38,482 bases of DNA, from positions 1 through 38,482 of the forward strand of contig JAAWRC010000032.1 of NCBI GenBank assembly GCA_022800815.1, read 5' to 3'. The stretch comes from Lachnospiraceae bacterium. Its GTDB lineage: Bacteria > Bacillota > Clostridia > Lachnospirales > Lachnospiraceae. The notes under the pieces are model-generated. The model did not search any database. It was given only the letters and a program-made list of their open reading frames with translations, and had not been told where the DNA came from. Shown in pieces: positions 8,153 through 16,945 of the stretch. The position numbers were made by a program, and so were the translations under genes. Each line of letters starts with the position of its first letter. The first letter of the stretch is position 1.

Positions 8153-8158
8153 TAGAAT
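8130..8158 (+). promoter_or_regulatory. Candidate promoter of xylB
   Basis: TGGTCA (8130-8135), 17 nt and TAGAAT (8153-8158), with an extended -10 TG at 8150-8151. It overlaps the end of the Ig-repeat gene. The -35 is weak. Confidence 0.35.
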
Positions 8159-8193
8159 AGTCCTAACAGCTTGAATGGATGGAGGGAATGGGA

Positions 8194-9717
8194 ATGAACT
8201 ATCTAATCGGTATTGATTTGGGGACTTCTGCGACGAAAACCGTATTGTTTGATGAAAATGGAACGGTAATCGCATCGGCATCGAAGGAGTATCCGATGTA
8301 TCAGCCGCAGAACGGCTGGGCGGAGCAGGAGCCGGAGGACTGGAAGCAGGCGGCGCTTGCGACGATTGCGGAGGTGGTGAAGAAATCCGGGGTGGACAAG
8401 GAGGAGATCAGGGGACTGGGGATTTCCGGACAGATGCACGGCCTAGTCATGTTGGACGAGGATAACCGGGTGATCCGCCCGTCCATTATCTGGTGCGACC
8501 AGCGGACGGCGAAGGAATGTGAGGAGATCACGGAGAAGGTGGGGGCAAAGCGGCTGATTGAGATCACGGCCAACCCGGCCCTGACCGGATTTACGGCTTC
8601 CAAGATTCTGTGGGTGAGAAATCACGAGCCGGGGAATTATGCAAGGTGCCGTCATATTTTGCTGCCGAAGGACTACGTTCGCCTGATTTTGACAGGAGAA
8701 TATGCGACGGAGGTGTCGGACGCCTCCGGAATGCAGCTTCTCGACGTGCCGAACCGCTGCTGGTCCGACGAGGTGCTTGAAAAACTGGAGATCGACAAGG
8801 CGCTTCTGGCAAAGGTCTACGAGTCTCCAGAGGCAACGGGGACGATCCTGCCGGAGATTGCGGACCTTACCGGCCTTTCCGAGAAAACGGTGGTGGTCGG
8901 CGGAGCCGGCGACAATGCAGCGGCGGCCGTGGGAACGGGAGTGGTCCGGGACGGGAAGGCCTTTACCACCATCGGGACCAGCGGCGTGGTGTTCGCCCAC
9001 AGCAAAAACGTGACCATCGACCCCAGGGGCAGGGTTCACACCTTCTGCTGCGCCGTTCCCGGATGCTGGCACGTGATGGGCGTGACCCAGGGGGCCGGGC
9101 TTTCGCTCCAGTGGTTCCGCAACAATTTCTGCCGGGACTACATGGAGAAGGCAAAGAGAGAGGGCTGTGATGCCTATGATTACATCAATCGGGACGTGGA
9201 GGAGACTCCGCTGGGGGCAAACCGTCTGATCTATCTGCCCTACCTGATGGGGGAGAGGACACCGCACCTGGACCCGGACTGCCGCGGTGTGTTTTTTGGA
9301 CTTTCGGCGATTCATACCAGGAAGGACATGCTCCGGGCGGTCATGGAGGGGGTATCCTATTCCATGAAGGACTGCAATGACATTCTGAAGGAGATGGGCG
9401 TGGAGGTTGCGGACATGATGGCCTGCGGAGGAGGCGGGAGAAGCGCCGTGTGGCGCCAGATGCTGGCGGACATGTACGGATGCACCGTAAAGACCGTGGC
9501 CGCCAAGGAGGGTCCGGCGCTCGGCGTGGCGATTCTGGCAGGCGTGGGCGCAGGGATCTACGAGAGCGTGGAGACGGCCTGTGACCGGATGATTCACACG
9601 GACAAGTCCTGCGACGCAATTCCGGAACATACGGAGAAATACAATGCGTATCATAAGATCTATAAGAATCTGTACGGCTGCCTGAAGGAGCAGTACGGGG
9701 AGCTGGCGAAGCTGTAG
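8194..9717 (+). CDS. xylB: Xylulokinase (FGGY family)
   Basis: This protein probably phosphorylates D-xylulose with ATP to xylulose 5-phosphate, feeding pentoses into the pentose phosphate pathway. The 507-residue length is normal. Visible motifs are the N-terminal phosphate-binding IGIDLGTSATKTVLFD, GISGQMHGLVMLD, the substrate region WCDQRTAKE, GAGDNAAAAVGTGV and the C-terminal FGGY ATP signature around ACGGGGRSAVWRQM. Start is the ATG at 8194 with GGAGGG 7 nt upstream; the ATG at 8179 has no spacing for one. No xylose isomerase or transporter lies beside it, so the substrate assignment rests on the family only; another ketopentose is possible. A terminator follows directly. Confidence 0.88.
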   Translation: MNYLIGIDLGTSATKTVLFDENGTVIASASKEYPMYQPQNGWAEQEPEDWKQAALATIAEVVKKSGVDKEEIRGLGISGQMHGLVMLDEDNRVIRPSIIWCDQRTAKECEEITEKVGAKRLIEITANPALTGFTASKILWVRNHEPGNYARCRHILLPKDYVRLILTGEYATEVSDASGMQLLDVPNRCWSDEVLEKLEIDKALLAKVYESPEATGTILPEIADLTGLSEKTVVVGGAGDNAAAAVGTGVVRDGKAFTTIGTSGVVFAHSKNVTIDPRGRVHTFCCAVPGCWHVMGVTQGAGLSLQWFRNNFCRDYMEKAKREGCDAYDYINRDVEETPLGANRLIYLPYLMGERTPHLDPDCRGVFFGLSAIHTRKDMLRAVMEGVSYSMKDCNDILKEMGVEVADMMACGGGGRSAVWRQMLADMYGCTVKTVAAKEGPALGVAILAGVGAGIYESVETACDRMIHTDKSCDAIPEHTEKYNAYHKIYKNLYGCLKEQYGELAKL

Positions 9718-9735
9718 GGCAATCGGGAAACCGTG

Positions 9736-9772
9736 CGGCCCGGAGCCTGTCGTCTCCGGGCCGTCATATTTT
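9736..9772 (+). terminator. Terminator of xylB
   Basis: CGGCCCGGAG (9736-9745) pairs perfectly with CTCCGGGCCG (9754-9763) around 8 nt; TCATATTTT follows. It lies between convergent xylB and argH and might serve both. Confidence 0.75.
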
Positions 9773-9832
9773 GACAAATGCGCATTTCCTGCAGCTTTTC
9801 ATCTCCTGCGACTTCTCACGTTCCGGGCAGAG

Positions 9833-11206
9833 TTACGCTTCCAGCATCTTCCTGTACCCCTCGGCCGTCTTCCTCATCACGGAGGGGCCGGGAGCACCCA
9901 GGGTGGTGCGTCTCTCCACGCAGGTCTTTAAACTGATGGCCTCATAGATATCCTTCTCAAATACGGGGTTGATGGCCTTATATTCTTCGAGACTCATTTC
10001 GTCCAGGGAAATCCCCCTGTCCAGGCAGTAAAGCACCAGCCTCCCGATGATCCCGTGGGCGTCGCGGAAGGGGATCCCGCGGTTTACCAGGTAGTCTGCC
10101 GCATCGGTGGCGTTGGTAAAGCCGTTCATGGCGCTTCTCTTCATGGTTTCCTTGTTGAATTTCATGGTGGCCAGCATGCCGGTAAACAGGGCAAGGCAGC
10201 CCTTGGTGGTGTCGATGGCGTCGAATACAAGCTCCTTGTCCTCCTGCATGTCCTTGTTATAGGCCAGGGGGAGCCCTTTCATGGTAGTCAGAATGGAGGT
10301 GAGTGCGCCGTAAACCCGCCCTGTCTTGCCTCTCACCAGCTCTGCGATATCCGGATTTTTTTTCTGGGGCATGATGCTGCTTCCCGTGCTGTAAGCGTCG
10401 TCCAGCTCCACGAACTGATACTCGTTGGAATTCCAGAGGATGATTTCCTCGGAAAAACGGCTCAAATGCATCATGATTGTAGCCATGGCGCCGCAGAGCT
10501 CGATGAGGTAATCCCTGTCGGACACGGAATCCATGCTGTTTCGGGTGGCACAGTCAAAATCCAGCAGGGAGGCCGTGTATTCCCGGTCCAGGGGATAGGT
10601 GGTCCCGGCCAGGGCTCCCGCACCGAGGGGGCAGGTGTTCATCCGCTTCCGGATGTCCGAAAGACGGCTTCTGTCCCGGAGAAACATTTCAAAATAGGCG
10701 CCGAAATGATGGGCGACCGTCACCGGCTGGGCCTTCTGCAGGTGGGTGAAGCCGGGCATGTAGGTTTCCAGATTTTCCTCGATGACGACCAGGACGGTCT
10801 GTAAGAGTTCTTTTACGAGGGCGTCCAGAGCGTTTATTTCGTCACGGACGTAGAGCTTCATGTCCAGGGCAACCTGGTCGTTGCGGCTCCGTCCGGTGTG
10901 GAGCTTTTTGCCCGCATCGCCGATGCGGGAGATCAAGGCCGCCTCCACGAAGCTGTGGATGTCCTCGGCGGCGGGGTCGATGTTCAAGGTACCGCCTTCT
11001 ATGTCTGAAAGGATCCCCTCCAGACCGGCGACGATCTGCTCCCGCTCCGACTCTGTCAGGATGCCCTGCTTTGCCAGCATGGTGACATGGGCGATGCTCC
11101 CGCAGATGTCCTGCCTGTAAAAACGCTGATCAAAGGAGATGGAAGCGTTAAACTGGTTGACCAGGGCGTTTTCTTCTTTGGTGAAGCGACCTCCCCATAA
11201 TTTCAT
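9833..11206 (-). CDS. argH: Argininosuccinate lyase
   Basis: It cleaves argininosuccinate to arginine and fumarate, the last step of arginine synthesis. The 457 residues show the family start [20 protein letters not shown], the [20 protein letters not shown] segment, [15 protein letters not shown] and the fumarase/lyase superfamily signature [12 protein letters not shown]. The start has AGAGG 9 nt upstream. argG is not in the window. The gene begins 27 nt after the YfhO-type gene, with no terminator between, so it is likely transcribed with the two glycosylation genes; that neighbourhood has no metabolic logic and may be a read-through arrangement. Confidence 0.96.
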   Translation of the reverse strand: MKLWGGRFTKEENALVNQFNASISFDQRFYRQDICGSIAHVTMLAKQGILTESEREQIVAGLEGILSDIEGGTLNIDPAAEDIHSFVEAALISRIGDAGKKLHTGRSRNDQVALDMKLYVRDEINALDALVKELLQTVLVVIEENLETYMPGFTHLQKAQPVTVAHHFGAYFEMFLRDRSRLSDIRKRMNTCPLGAGALAGTTYPLDREYTASLLDFDCATRNSMDSVSDRDYLIELCGAMATIMMHLSRFSEEIILWNSNEYQFVELDDAYSTGSSIMPQKKNPDIAELVRGKTGRVYGALTSILTTMKGLPLAYNKDMQEDKELVFDAIDTTKGCLALFTGMLATMKFNKETMKRSAMNGFTNATDAADYLVNRGIPFRDAHGIIGRLVLYCLDRGISLDEMSLEEYKAINPVFEKDIYEAISLKTCVERRTTLGAPGPSVMRKTAEGYRKMLEA

Positions 11207-11233
11207 GATTGTATTCCTCTCTTTCCGGTAGTT

Positions 11234-13915
11234 TTAATGGTTTTTGGCTGATGTCTCAGATTTCCCGTCCGCTTCTGTCGGCCGCTCCGGAGAAGCCTGC
11301 ACTTGCGGTGGCTCTGCCGGTGAAGGCTGGGTGTCAGGCGGACTTGTCGATGCCCTGGAAGCCGGTGCCGGGGTCTCCGCCTGCGGCTCCCCGGGGCGCT
11401 CCGCCCTCGGGCTAAAATCCGCCGCCGCAGACTTTGGCCGCCTGTCCAGGGTGCGGGTGGCGAACACCAAGAGCGCAAGAAGGACGGCTGAGACGGCGGA
11501 AATGAGAAGACCCGCACGCAGCCCCTCCGGTCGGTAGGAGAGCTCGATGGAATGCACCCCTGCGGTCAACGGCACTGCCAGCATGGTGTCGGCGAAAAGC
11601 GTCGGTTCCGTCTCCACGTTGTCCACCTTGAGCGTCCATCCCTTTTCATAGGGAATGGAGGTGTAAAGAAGGCCGTCGGAGGAGGCCGTGACCCGGCCGA
11701 TAACCGAGGTGTCCGTGTAATGGTCAACGATCAGGGGCTGTGCGTTCAGGGCGTCGGTCAGGGCCTGGAGGTTTTCCAGATCCAGTCGGTATGCCTGGGC
11801 GGTAAAATTCTGATCATCCTGTTTGGTGGTCAGGGTGACATAGGCTCCGGCCTCCAGCCGGCCGAGGTCTAGGAAAAATCCCCGGTTCACATTGGAAAAA
11901 TCCTTGGTGGACGAGCCGTTTGAAAAGGTTACGTCCTTGATGGAGGAGTTGGTCACGTCAAGGAAGTAAAAACCAGTCTCCGGAACGGACAGGGTGTACT
12001 CCCCGGTGGAGGAGGAGCCGCCGGAGACGGCATGAAGGATATCACCGCAGCCGACCGCCGCCGCAAAGGAATTCTGAGCGGATGCCGGGTCGTGAGCCTG
12101 GTAGTTCCAGCCGGACGCCATGTCGGAGGGAAGCATAAAGCCGACGGGGAGGCTGAACCGGTTTTCATAGAGGGTCACATTCCCGTCGGTGCGGAGGGCG
12201 GAGTAAAGCTCGCTGTCCAGCTCATTGACGGACAAGGTATATTTCACTCCAAGCAGGGAGGCGGAGAGCGGCGTTGCGCCGGTGAAGCTGTAGGAATTGG
12301 TGTTTCCCTCCAGCCCAAGCGCCTTATAGAGATCCGTCAGATGGGCGTTGGCCGTGGAGGAGAACAGGGAGGCGGAACGGTAATCCGCCAGGGCGGCGTC
12401 GTTTTTCGTCTTCCTGGGCTCCTTTTCCATACGGAACAGGCTGGTATCCTCCATTTCGATCGCCCTCGCCAGTGTGCGGAACGAATCCTGATTTTCCAGA
12501 TAGGAGCTGCGGCTCACGGTGGTAATGCTGGTGACGGCCGTGTTCATGCTGGCCTCTATGGCGATCAGGGTCACGGCGAGGATCGCCAAGGCCGGGGCGC
12601 AGGCCTTCCGGTTTTTATGGTAATACAGGAGCAGGGCGTAAAGTCCCACGAAAAAGAGGGTGACATAATAGATTTTAAAATCAAAGGTTTCTTCCGTGAT
12701 GATGGCCTCGCAGAGGAAAACGAAGATCACGATGCCCCAGAAGCTTCCGGAAAGCTGGGCCCTGGTATTGGCCCGCAGGTATCGGTATGCCTCGTAGCAC
12801 ATGGTAAGAAGCAAGGTGATATAGAGGAAGGACTGGCGGGCCGGAAGGCTGTTCGGAAAATGGAATCCGTGCCAGACAAAGTTCGGAATGTTTAAGGAGA
12901 AACCGATCAGCATGATAAAGAGCAGGACGCCCTTTACGATCTTCTCCTTCCCGGAAATTCTTTTGTTTGTCATATAGAGAGGAAGTAGCAGAAGGACGGC
13001 GACTCCACAGTAAATGTTGGGGTGATGGTCCAGGCCGATCTCCACCTCCACGTTGACAAAATGGCGGGCCAGCATTTGAAAACAGGAAAAATAGGAACTC
13101 AAGGTCTTGGGGATGCTGACGTCCCCGGAGGCGGTCAGCCGCAGGGCGGAGAGAACCGGGATCAGCAGACAGGCGGCCAGTCCGCCCGCCAAAAGGGAAT
13201 AAATCCCGAAGTTGAAGCAGCGTTTCAGAAACCGGCGCCGGTCCGGCTTCATAATGAGCAGAGCAACAAAATAGAGCACCATGTAAATACACGTCATGAT
13301 GGAGATGTAGTAGTTGCTCAGGATGGATAGGGCCAGAGTCAGGCAGTAGAGGAGGCAGTTGTCCTCCTCCACCAGGCGTTCCAGCCCCAGGATTGCGAGG
13401 GGGGCCAGAATCAGACAGTCCAGCCACATGATGTTCCAGCTGTAGGCGGCCATATAGGCGGATAGCGCATAAAAGATGGCAAAAAAGGAAATCCCCAGGT
13501 CCCTTGTCTTAAAATGGCGGCTCAGATAGAAGCAGAAGGCGAGCCCTGAGAGACCGATCTTTAAGACGATCAGATAGGTCATAAACTCGATGAGCAACCC
13601 TTGGGGAACCAGGAAAACCAGCCAGTTTGCGGGGCTGGCAAGATAGTAGGCGTAAAGGGCCGTGAAATTGGAACCCATCCCGATATTCCAGGAGTAGGAG
13701 AGGCTTCCTCCGTGTTTGAGCTTCTCCATGAATTCATTCATGAAAGGAGCGTACTGGTGATACATATCCGTCCGAAGAAAACTGTTGTCTCCAAAGGGAA
13801 AAATCCGTCTTTGGATAAAAATCCCGATCATGATGACGACCGGTATGAAAAAGGAGAGGAGAAAGGGGGCTTTCTCCAGCCAGGTGGTTTTTTGTCTGAG
13901 ATGCTTTCCTGTCAT
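11234..13915 (-). CDS. YfhO-family multi-pass membrane protein
   Basis: The 893-residue protein begins with a cytoplasmic basic N-terminus and a first helix, followed by the YfhO signature FGDNSFLRTDMYHQYAPF and an outer-loop motif YSWNIGMGSNF. A dozen or so hydrophobic segments run to about residue 480, then an outer soluble domain, a further helix near 815-835 and a Pro/Ala/Ser/Glu-rich tail of about 65 residues. YfhO of B. subtilis acts with the undecaprenyl-phosphate sugar transferase CsbB to glycosylate lipoteichoic acid outside the membrane. Here the gene starts one base after the stop of a CsbB-like gene, so the same two-component logic is likely. The acceptor polymer is not known. The low-complexity tail is not typical of the family. 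Confidence 0.82.
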   Translation of the reverse strand: MTGKHLRQKTTWLEKAPFLLSFFIPVVIMIGIFIQRRIFPFGDNSFLRTDMYHQYAPFMNEFMEKLKHGGSLSYSWNIGMGSNFTALYAYYLASPANWLVFLVPQGLLIEFMTYLIVLKIGLSGLAFCFYLSRHFKTRDLGISFFAIFYALSAYMAAYSWNIMWLDCLILAPLAILGLERLVEEDNCLLYCLTLALSILSNYYISIMTCIYMVLYFVALLIMKPDRRRFLKRCFNFGIYSLLAGGLAACLLIPVLSALRLTASGDVSIPKTLSSYFSCFQMLARHFVNVEVEIGLDHHPNIYCGVAVLLLLPLYMTNKRISGKEKIVKGVLLFIMLIGFSLNIPNFVWHGFHFPNSLPARQSFLYITLLLTMCYEAYRYLRANTRAQLSGSFWGIVIFVFLCEAIITEETFDFKIYYVTLFFVGLYALLLYYHKNRKACAPALAILAVTLIAIEASMNTAVTSITTVSRSSYLENQDSFRTLARAIEMEDTSLFRMEKEPRKTKNDAALADYRSASLFSSTANAHLTDLYKALGLEGNTNSYSFTGATPLSASLLGVKYTLSVNELDSELYSALRTDGNVTLYENRFSLPVGFMLPSDMASGWNYQAHDPASAQNSFAAAVGCGDILHAVSGGSSSTGEYTLSVPETGFYFLDVTNSSIKDVTFSNGSSTKDFSNVNRGFFLDLGRLEAGAYVTLTTKQDDQNFTAQAYRLDLENLQALTDALNAQPLIVDHYTDTSVIGRVTASSDGLLYTSIPYEKGWTLKVDNVETEPTLFADTMLAVPLTAGVHSIELSYRPEGLRAGLLISAVSAVLLALLVFATRTLDRRPKSAAADFSPRAERPGEPQAETPAPASRASTSPPDTQPSPAEPPQVQASPERPTEADGKSETSAKNH

Positions 13916-13916
13916 G

Positions 13917-14966
13917 TCACAAACTGCCTTTCCTGTTGTTGTCGTACTGCCTTTCGTTTGCCGGAACCCCCGTCAGGTCCGCTTTTGAAGCTGTCCTGTC
14001 TGCGCACCGCCGGTTTTCCGGCCCGATTTCCGTCCGGCTTGGCAGATTGTGGGTTTTCACGATATAGATGGGGCGGTCCTTCGCCTCCATGTAAATATGA
14101 GCAATGTACTCGCCGAGGATCCCGATGGAGAGCTCGATGATTCCGCCCAGAAACAAGACGGCGCAGAGCGTCGTCACGTAGCCCGGCACGTCGACCCCGA
14201 AGATCAAAGTCTGAATCAGGGTCGCAATGATATAGACAAAGGCGACGATGGAGATCAGAAACCCCATGCCGGACACCAGGCGGAGCGGGGAGATGGAGAA
14301 GGAGGTAATCCCGTCAACGGCATATTTTAAAAGCCCTTTAAAGCTCCATTTGGTCGTGCCGAGGGTTCGCTCCACGTTTTCATAAGGATACCATTTGGTC
14401 TCATAGCCGACCCAGGCGAAGATTCCCTTGGAGAAACGCTCCACCTCGGACAGTTCCAGAATGGAATTTACCATCTGCCTGGTCATGATGCGGAAGTCCA
14501 CGGCGTCCTGCGGCATTTTTACGTCGGACATTCGATTGCTGACGTGGTAAAACAGATTTGAGAACATACTGCGGATGCGGCGCTCCCCTGCGCGGGTGGT
14601 CCGTCTGGCGGCGGCGCAGTCGTAGCCCTCCTCGATCCCCTTCATCATTTCCGGAATCATGGCCGGAGGGTGCTGTAAATCCGCATCCATGATGATCACC
14701 AGTTCTCCGGTGGAATGGGAAAGGCCGGCGAACATGGCGGCCTCCTTGCCGAAATTTCTGGAAAAAGAGAGGTAGCGGACATTTTCATGGGCCCCAGCCA
14801 GGGCCACAAGCTTGTCTAAGGTGGAATCACGGCTGCCGTCGTCCACGAAGAGGTAGGTAAACCGATAGCCTGCCATGGAAGAGACGATCCCTTCCGTAAC
14901 CTGATAAAAGGTTTCCAGGACCTCCTCCTCGTTGTAGCAGGGAACGATAATATCAACAGAACGCAT
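13917..14966 (-). CDS. Polyprenyl-phosphate glycosyltransferase, GT2 (CsbB/GtrB-like)
   Basis: The 349-residue protein has an N-terminal GT-A domain of the dolichol-phosphate-mannose-synthase type. Evidence is VDIIVPCYNEEEVLETFYQV, FVDDGSRDSTLDKL, SFSRNFGKEAAMFAGL, the metal-binding IIMDADLQHPP, and KWSFKGLLKYAVDGITSFS. Two C-terminal membrane helices follow (about 240-262 and 272-295), then a basic tail. Such enzymes move a sugar from a nucleotide donor to undecaprenyl phosphate on the inner membrane face. A YfhO-type transferase starts one nucleotide after this stop codon, fitting a CsbB/YfhO surface-glycosylation pair. A GtcA-type flippase is not in the window. The start has AAGGAG 7 nt upstream. 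Confidence 0.88.
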   Translation of the reverse strand: MRSVDIIVPCYNEEEVLETFYQVTEGIVSSMAGYRFTYLFVDDGSRDSTLDKLVALAGAHENVRYLSFSRNFGKEAAMFAGLSHSTGELVIIMDADLQHPPAMIPEMMKGIEEGYDCAAARRTTRAGERRIRSMFSNLFYHVSNRMSDVKMPQDAVDFRIMTRQMVNSILELSEVERFSKGIFAWVGYETKWYPYENVERTLGTTKWSFKGLLKYAVDGITSFSISPLRLVSGMGFLISIVAFVYIIATLIQTLIFGVDVPGYVTTLCAVLFLGGIIELSIGILGEYIAHIYMEAKDRPIYIVKTHNLPSRTEIGPENRRCADRTASKADLTGVPANERQYDNNRKGSL

Positions 14967-15003
14967 AAAAGTTCTCCTTAAGTTCCTTAAAGTGTGCTAT
15001 GCT

Positions 15004-15031
15004 TATATATTGTAGTATACACGGAAGTAAA
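15004..15031 (-). promoter_or_regulatory. Candidate promoter of the GT2-yfhO-argH operon
   Basis: On the minus strand TTTACT (15031-15026), 16 nt and TATATA (15009-15004), about 38 nt before the GT2 start codon. Confidence 0.4.
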
Positions 15032-15147
15032 AGTAAATGAAGAAAAATTTAAAAAATTATGTATAAAATCAATGGAAACCGAATACACATAGTATTAGCC
15101 TTAAAATGGCAGAGGAGGACGAAGCACAAGTGAAAGGAGAAATACGA

Positions 15148-15774
15148 ATGTCAGAGAAAATCATGGAAAACAACAAGGTCACGGTGATCGGCGAGATCAT
15201 ATCCGGTTTTACCTTCAGCCACGAGGTGTTCGGGGAGGGGTTTTATTTAATGGACATCTCGATCAACCGTCTCAGCGAACAGACGGACATTATTCCGCTT
15301 CTCATTTCGGAAAGGCTGATCGACATTACCGGCGATTATACGGGAATGCTGGTGGAGGCATCGGGGCAGTTTCGCTCCTATAATCGCCACGAGGGAACGA
15401 AAAACCGGTTGGTCCTGTCGGTGTTCGTGAGAGAGATCGCATTCGTGGAAGAATTCGGGGACTACACGAAAACCAATCAGATTTTTCTGGACGGATACAT
15501 ATGCAAAGCCCCCATCTATCGGAAGACTCCGCTGGGGCGGGAGATTGCGGACCTTCTGGTGGCGGTGAACCGTCCCTACGGGAAATCCGATTACATTCCC
15601 TGCATCGCCTGGGGGCGGAACGCCAGATATGCGTCAGGCTTTGAGGTGGGAAGCCGTATCTGTGTCTGGGGCCGGGTGCAGAGCCGGGAATATGTAAAGC
15701 GTCTTTCTGAGACGGAAAGCGAAAAGCGGGTCGCCTACGAGGTATCCGTGAGCAAGCTGGAGTGGATGGAATAG
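15148..15774 (+). CDS. SSB-like OB-fold protein
   Basis: The 208-residue product resembles the single-stranded DNA-binding protein family. The C-terminal half has the SSB pattern NQIFLDGYICKAPIYRKTPLGREIADLLVAVNRPYGKSDYIPCIAWGRNARYA followed by GSRICVWGRVQSREY. The N-terminal half (NNKVTVIGEIISGFTFSHEVFG, then VEASGQFRSYNRHEG) looks like a second, diverged OB fold. A canonical SSB has one OB fold and an acidic DDDIPF-type tip that recruits partners; this protein ends in SKLEWME and has no such tip. It is therefore probably a secondary SSB-like protein rather than the replication SSB. The start is the ATG at 15148 with AAGGAG 8 nt upstream; the ATG at 15106 lacks one. Confidence 0.72.
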   Translation: MSEKIMENNKVTVIGEIISGFTFSHEVFGEGFYLMDISINRLSEQTDIIPLLISERLIDITGDYTGMLVEASGQFRSYNRHEGTKNRLVLSVFVREIAFVEEFGDYTKTNQIFLDGYICKAPIYRKTPLGREIADLLVAVNRPYGKSDYIPCIAWGRNARYASGFEVGSRICVWGRVQSREYVKRLSETESEKRVAYEVSVSKLEWME

Positions 15775-15860
15775 GGAGGCCGGGGCGTGATCCGGGGCAC
15801 TTTTGGCAGGATCGTCAGGCCGGACGTCTTTTGGATACAATGCCTCCGCATGAATAAAAG

Positions 15861-15889
15861 TTGCAATATTTGGGAAACAGTGGTAAAAT
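15861..15889 (+). promoter_or_regulatory. Candidate promoter of the adenosyltransferase gene
   Basis: TTGCAA (15861-15866), 17 nt, TAAAAT (15884-15889), about 35 nt before the start codon at 15925. Confidence 0.55.
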
Positions 15890-15924
15890 AGCAGGAAATA
15901 CGTGGTTGAACCTGGAGGATGGCC

Positions 15925-16434
15925 ATGAGAAAAGGGATTGTTCAGGTCTTGTGCGGAGAGGGCCGGGGAAAAAGCGCCTGTGCCATAGGACTGGCGGTCA
16001 GGGCGGTCGGACGCAACAAGAACATCGTTATCATCCAGTTCCTGAAGGGAAAAAACGAGGAGAGCGAGATCAGCAGACGTCTGGAGCCGGAGATCAAGGT
16101 GTTTTCCTTTGAAAAGTCGGAAAAGCATTACTGTGACCTGAGTGAGGAGGAACGGCAGGAAGAAGCGGCGAACATGCAGAACGGCGTGAATTTTGCCAAG
16201 AAGGTGCTTTCCACCCGCGGCTGTGACATTTTGATACTGGATGAGATTCTGGGGCTGGTGGACTGCGGAGTCATTGAGGCCGCAGACATTGCGAGGCTTC
16301 TGGAAGCCCGGGCGGAGGACGTGGACGTCATCATGACCGGAATCGTATTTCCGGAGGAGTTGTTCCCCTGCGTGGACCGCATTTCCAGGATCGATCCGGT
16401 GGAGGTGAAGGGGGACGGCCATAATCTTGTCTGA
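15925..16434 (+). CDS. cobO: Cob(I)alamin adenosyltransferase, CobO/BtuR type
   Basis: This P-loop enzyme transfers adenosyl from ATP to cob(I)alamin or cobinamide to make the coenzyme form of B12. The 169 residues are normal for the family. The phosphate loop reads CGEGRGKSACAIGLAVRAVG (residues 10-29), with GEGRGKS in place of the common GNGKGKT. QFLKGK and the Walker-B-like DILILDEILGLVDCG follow, then VDVIMTG and the short C-terminus. GGAGG stands 6 nt before the ATG at 15925; the ATG at 15919 touches it and is unlikely. No other corrinoid gene and no B12 riboswitch is near, so it probably serves salvage. Confidence 0.88.
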   Translation: MRKGIVQVLCGEGRGKSACAIGLAVRAVGRNKNIVIIQFLKGKNEESEISRRLEPEIKVFSFEKSEKHYCDLSEEERQEEAANMQNGVNFAKKVLSTRGCDILILDEILGLVDCGVIEAADIARLLEARAEDVDVIMTGIVFPEELFPCVDRISRIDPVEVKGDGHNLV

Positions 16435-16487
16435 CTGCACCGGGAACGGGAGAGTCGTAAAAGTTTGTTTTTGACGAAGATGAATGG

Positions 16488-16516
16488 TTGACAACACGAA
16501 ACAATCGTGCTATGAT
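16488..16516 (+). promoter_or_regulatory. Promoter of the dapA-dapB operon
   Basis: TTGACA (16488-16493), 17 nt, TATGAT (16511-16516); transcription would begin just before the lysine riboswitch. Confidence 0.8.
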
Positions 16517-16519
16517 GTC

Positions 16520-16718
16520 CGAAAGAATTGAATAACCAATGTAGAGGTTGCGTTTTTCATCAGTATTCCGGTTGATATGTACAGGCATAGGGGAAACCGG
16601 GGGAAAGGGGAAAGCGCCGAAGGAACGAATAGCCTGGATAGGAGTTCCTGGGCATATGGTGAACAATCATATGACTGTCATCCGACAGGATGGAGCGCTA
16701 CTTTATGAATGATTCGAT
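16520..16718 (+). ncRNA. Lysine riboswitch (L-box)
   Basis: Conserved L-box words occur in order: GTAGAGGTTGCG (16541-16552), CAGTATTCCGG, GGGAAAGGGGAAAGCGCCGAAGG around 16601-16623, TCCTGGGCATATGG (16646-16659), CATATGACTGTCATCCGACAG, and the closing GGAGCGCTACTTT (16692-16704). The outer helix is formed by about 16520-16534 with 16703-16718. Lysine binding would favour the terminator at 16756 and shut off dapA-dapB. Ends are approximate. Confidence 0.92.
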
Positions 16719-16755
16719 ACGTGCCTGACTGCGGGGTATCAATCTGGAATTCAAG

Positions 16756-16781
16756 AAGCTGGCCCTCCGGCCAGCTTTTTT
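16756..16781 (+). terminator. Riboswitch expression-platform terminator
   Basis: AAGCTGGCC (16756-16764) pairs perfectly with GGCCAGCTT (16769-16777) around a 4-nt loop and runs into six T (16776-16781). It stands between the L-box and dapA. Confidence 0.9.
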
Positions 16782-16945
16782 GATGCACACGCCCGTGCTG
16801 AGGAAATATGTCGCAGATGCGACGCACGGGCGGCACAACGAGTAGGGAAAAAGCTCTTCCCCACTCGATTGCACATGGGCGGGAGCGCTTCGGCAGAGCG
16901 GAAAATGATATCGCATTTAAGAAATTTAAGAAGGAGGAAAAACAA

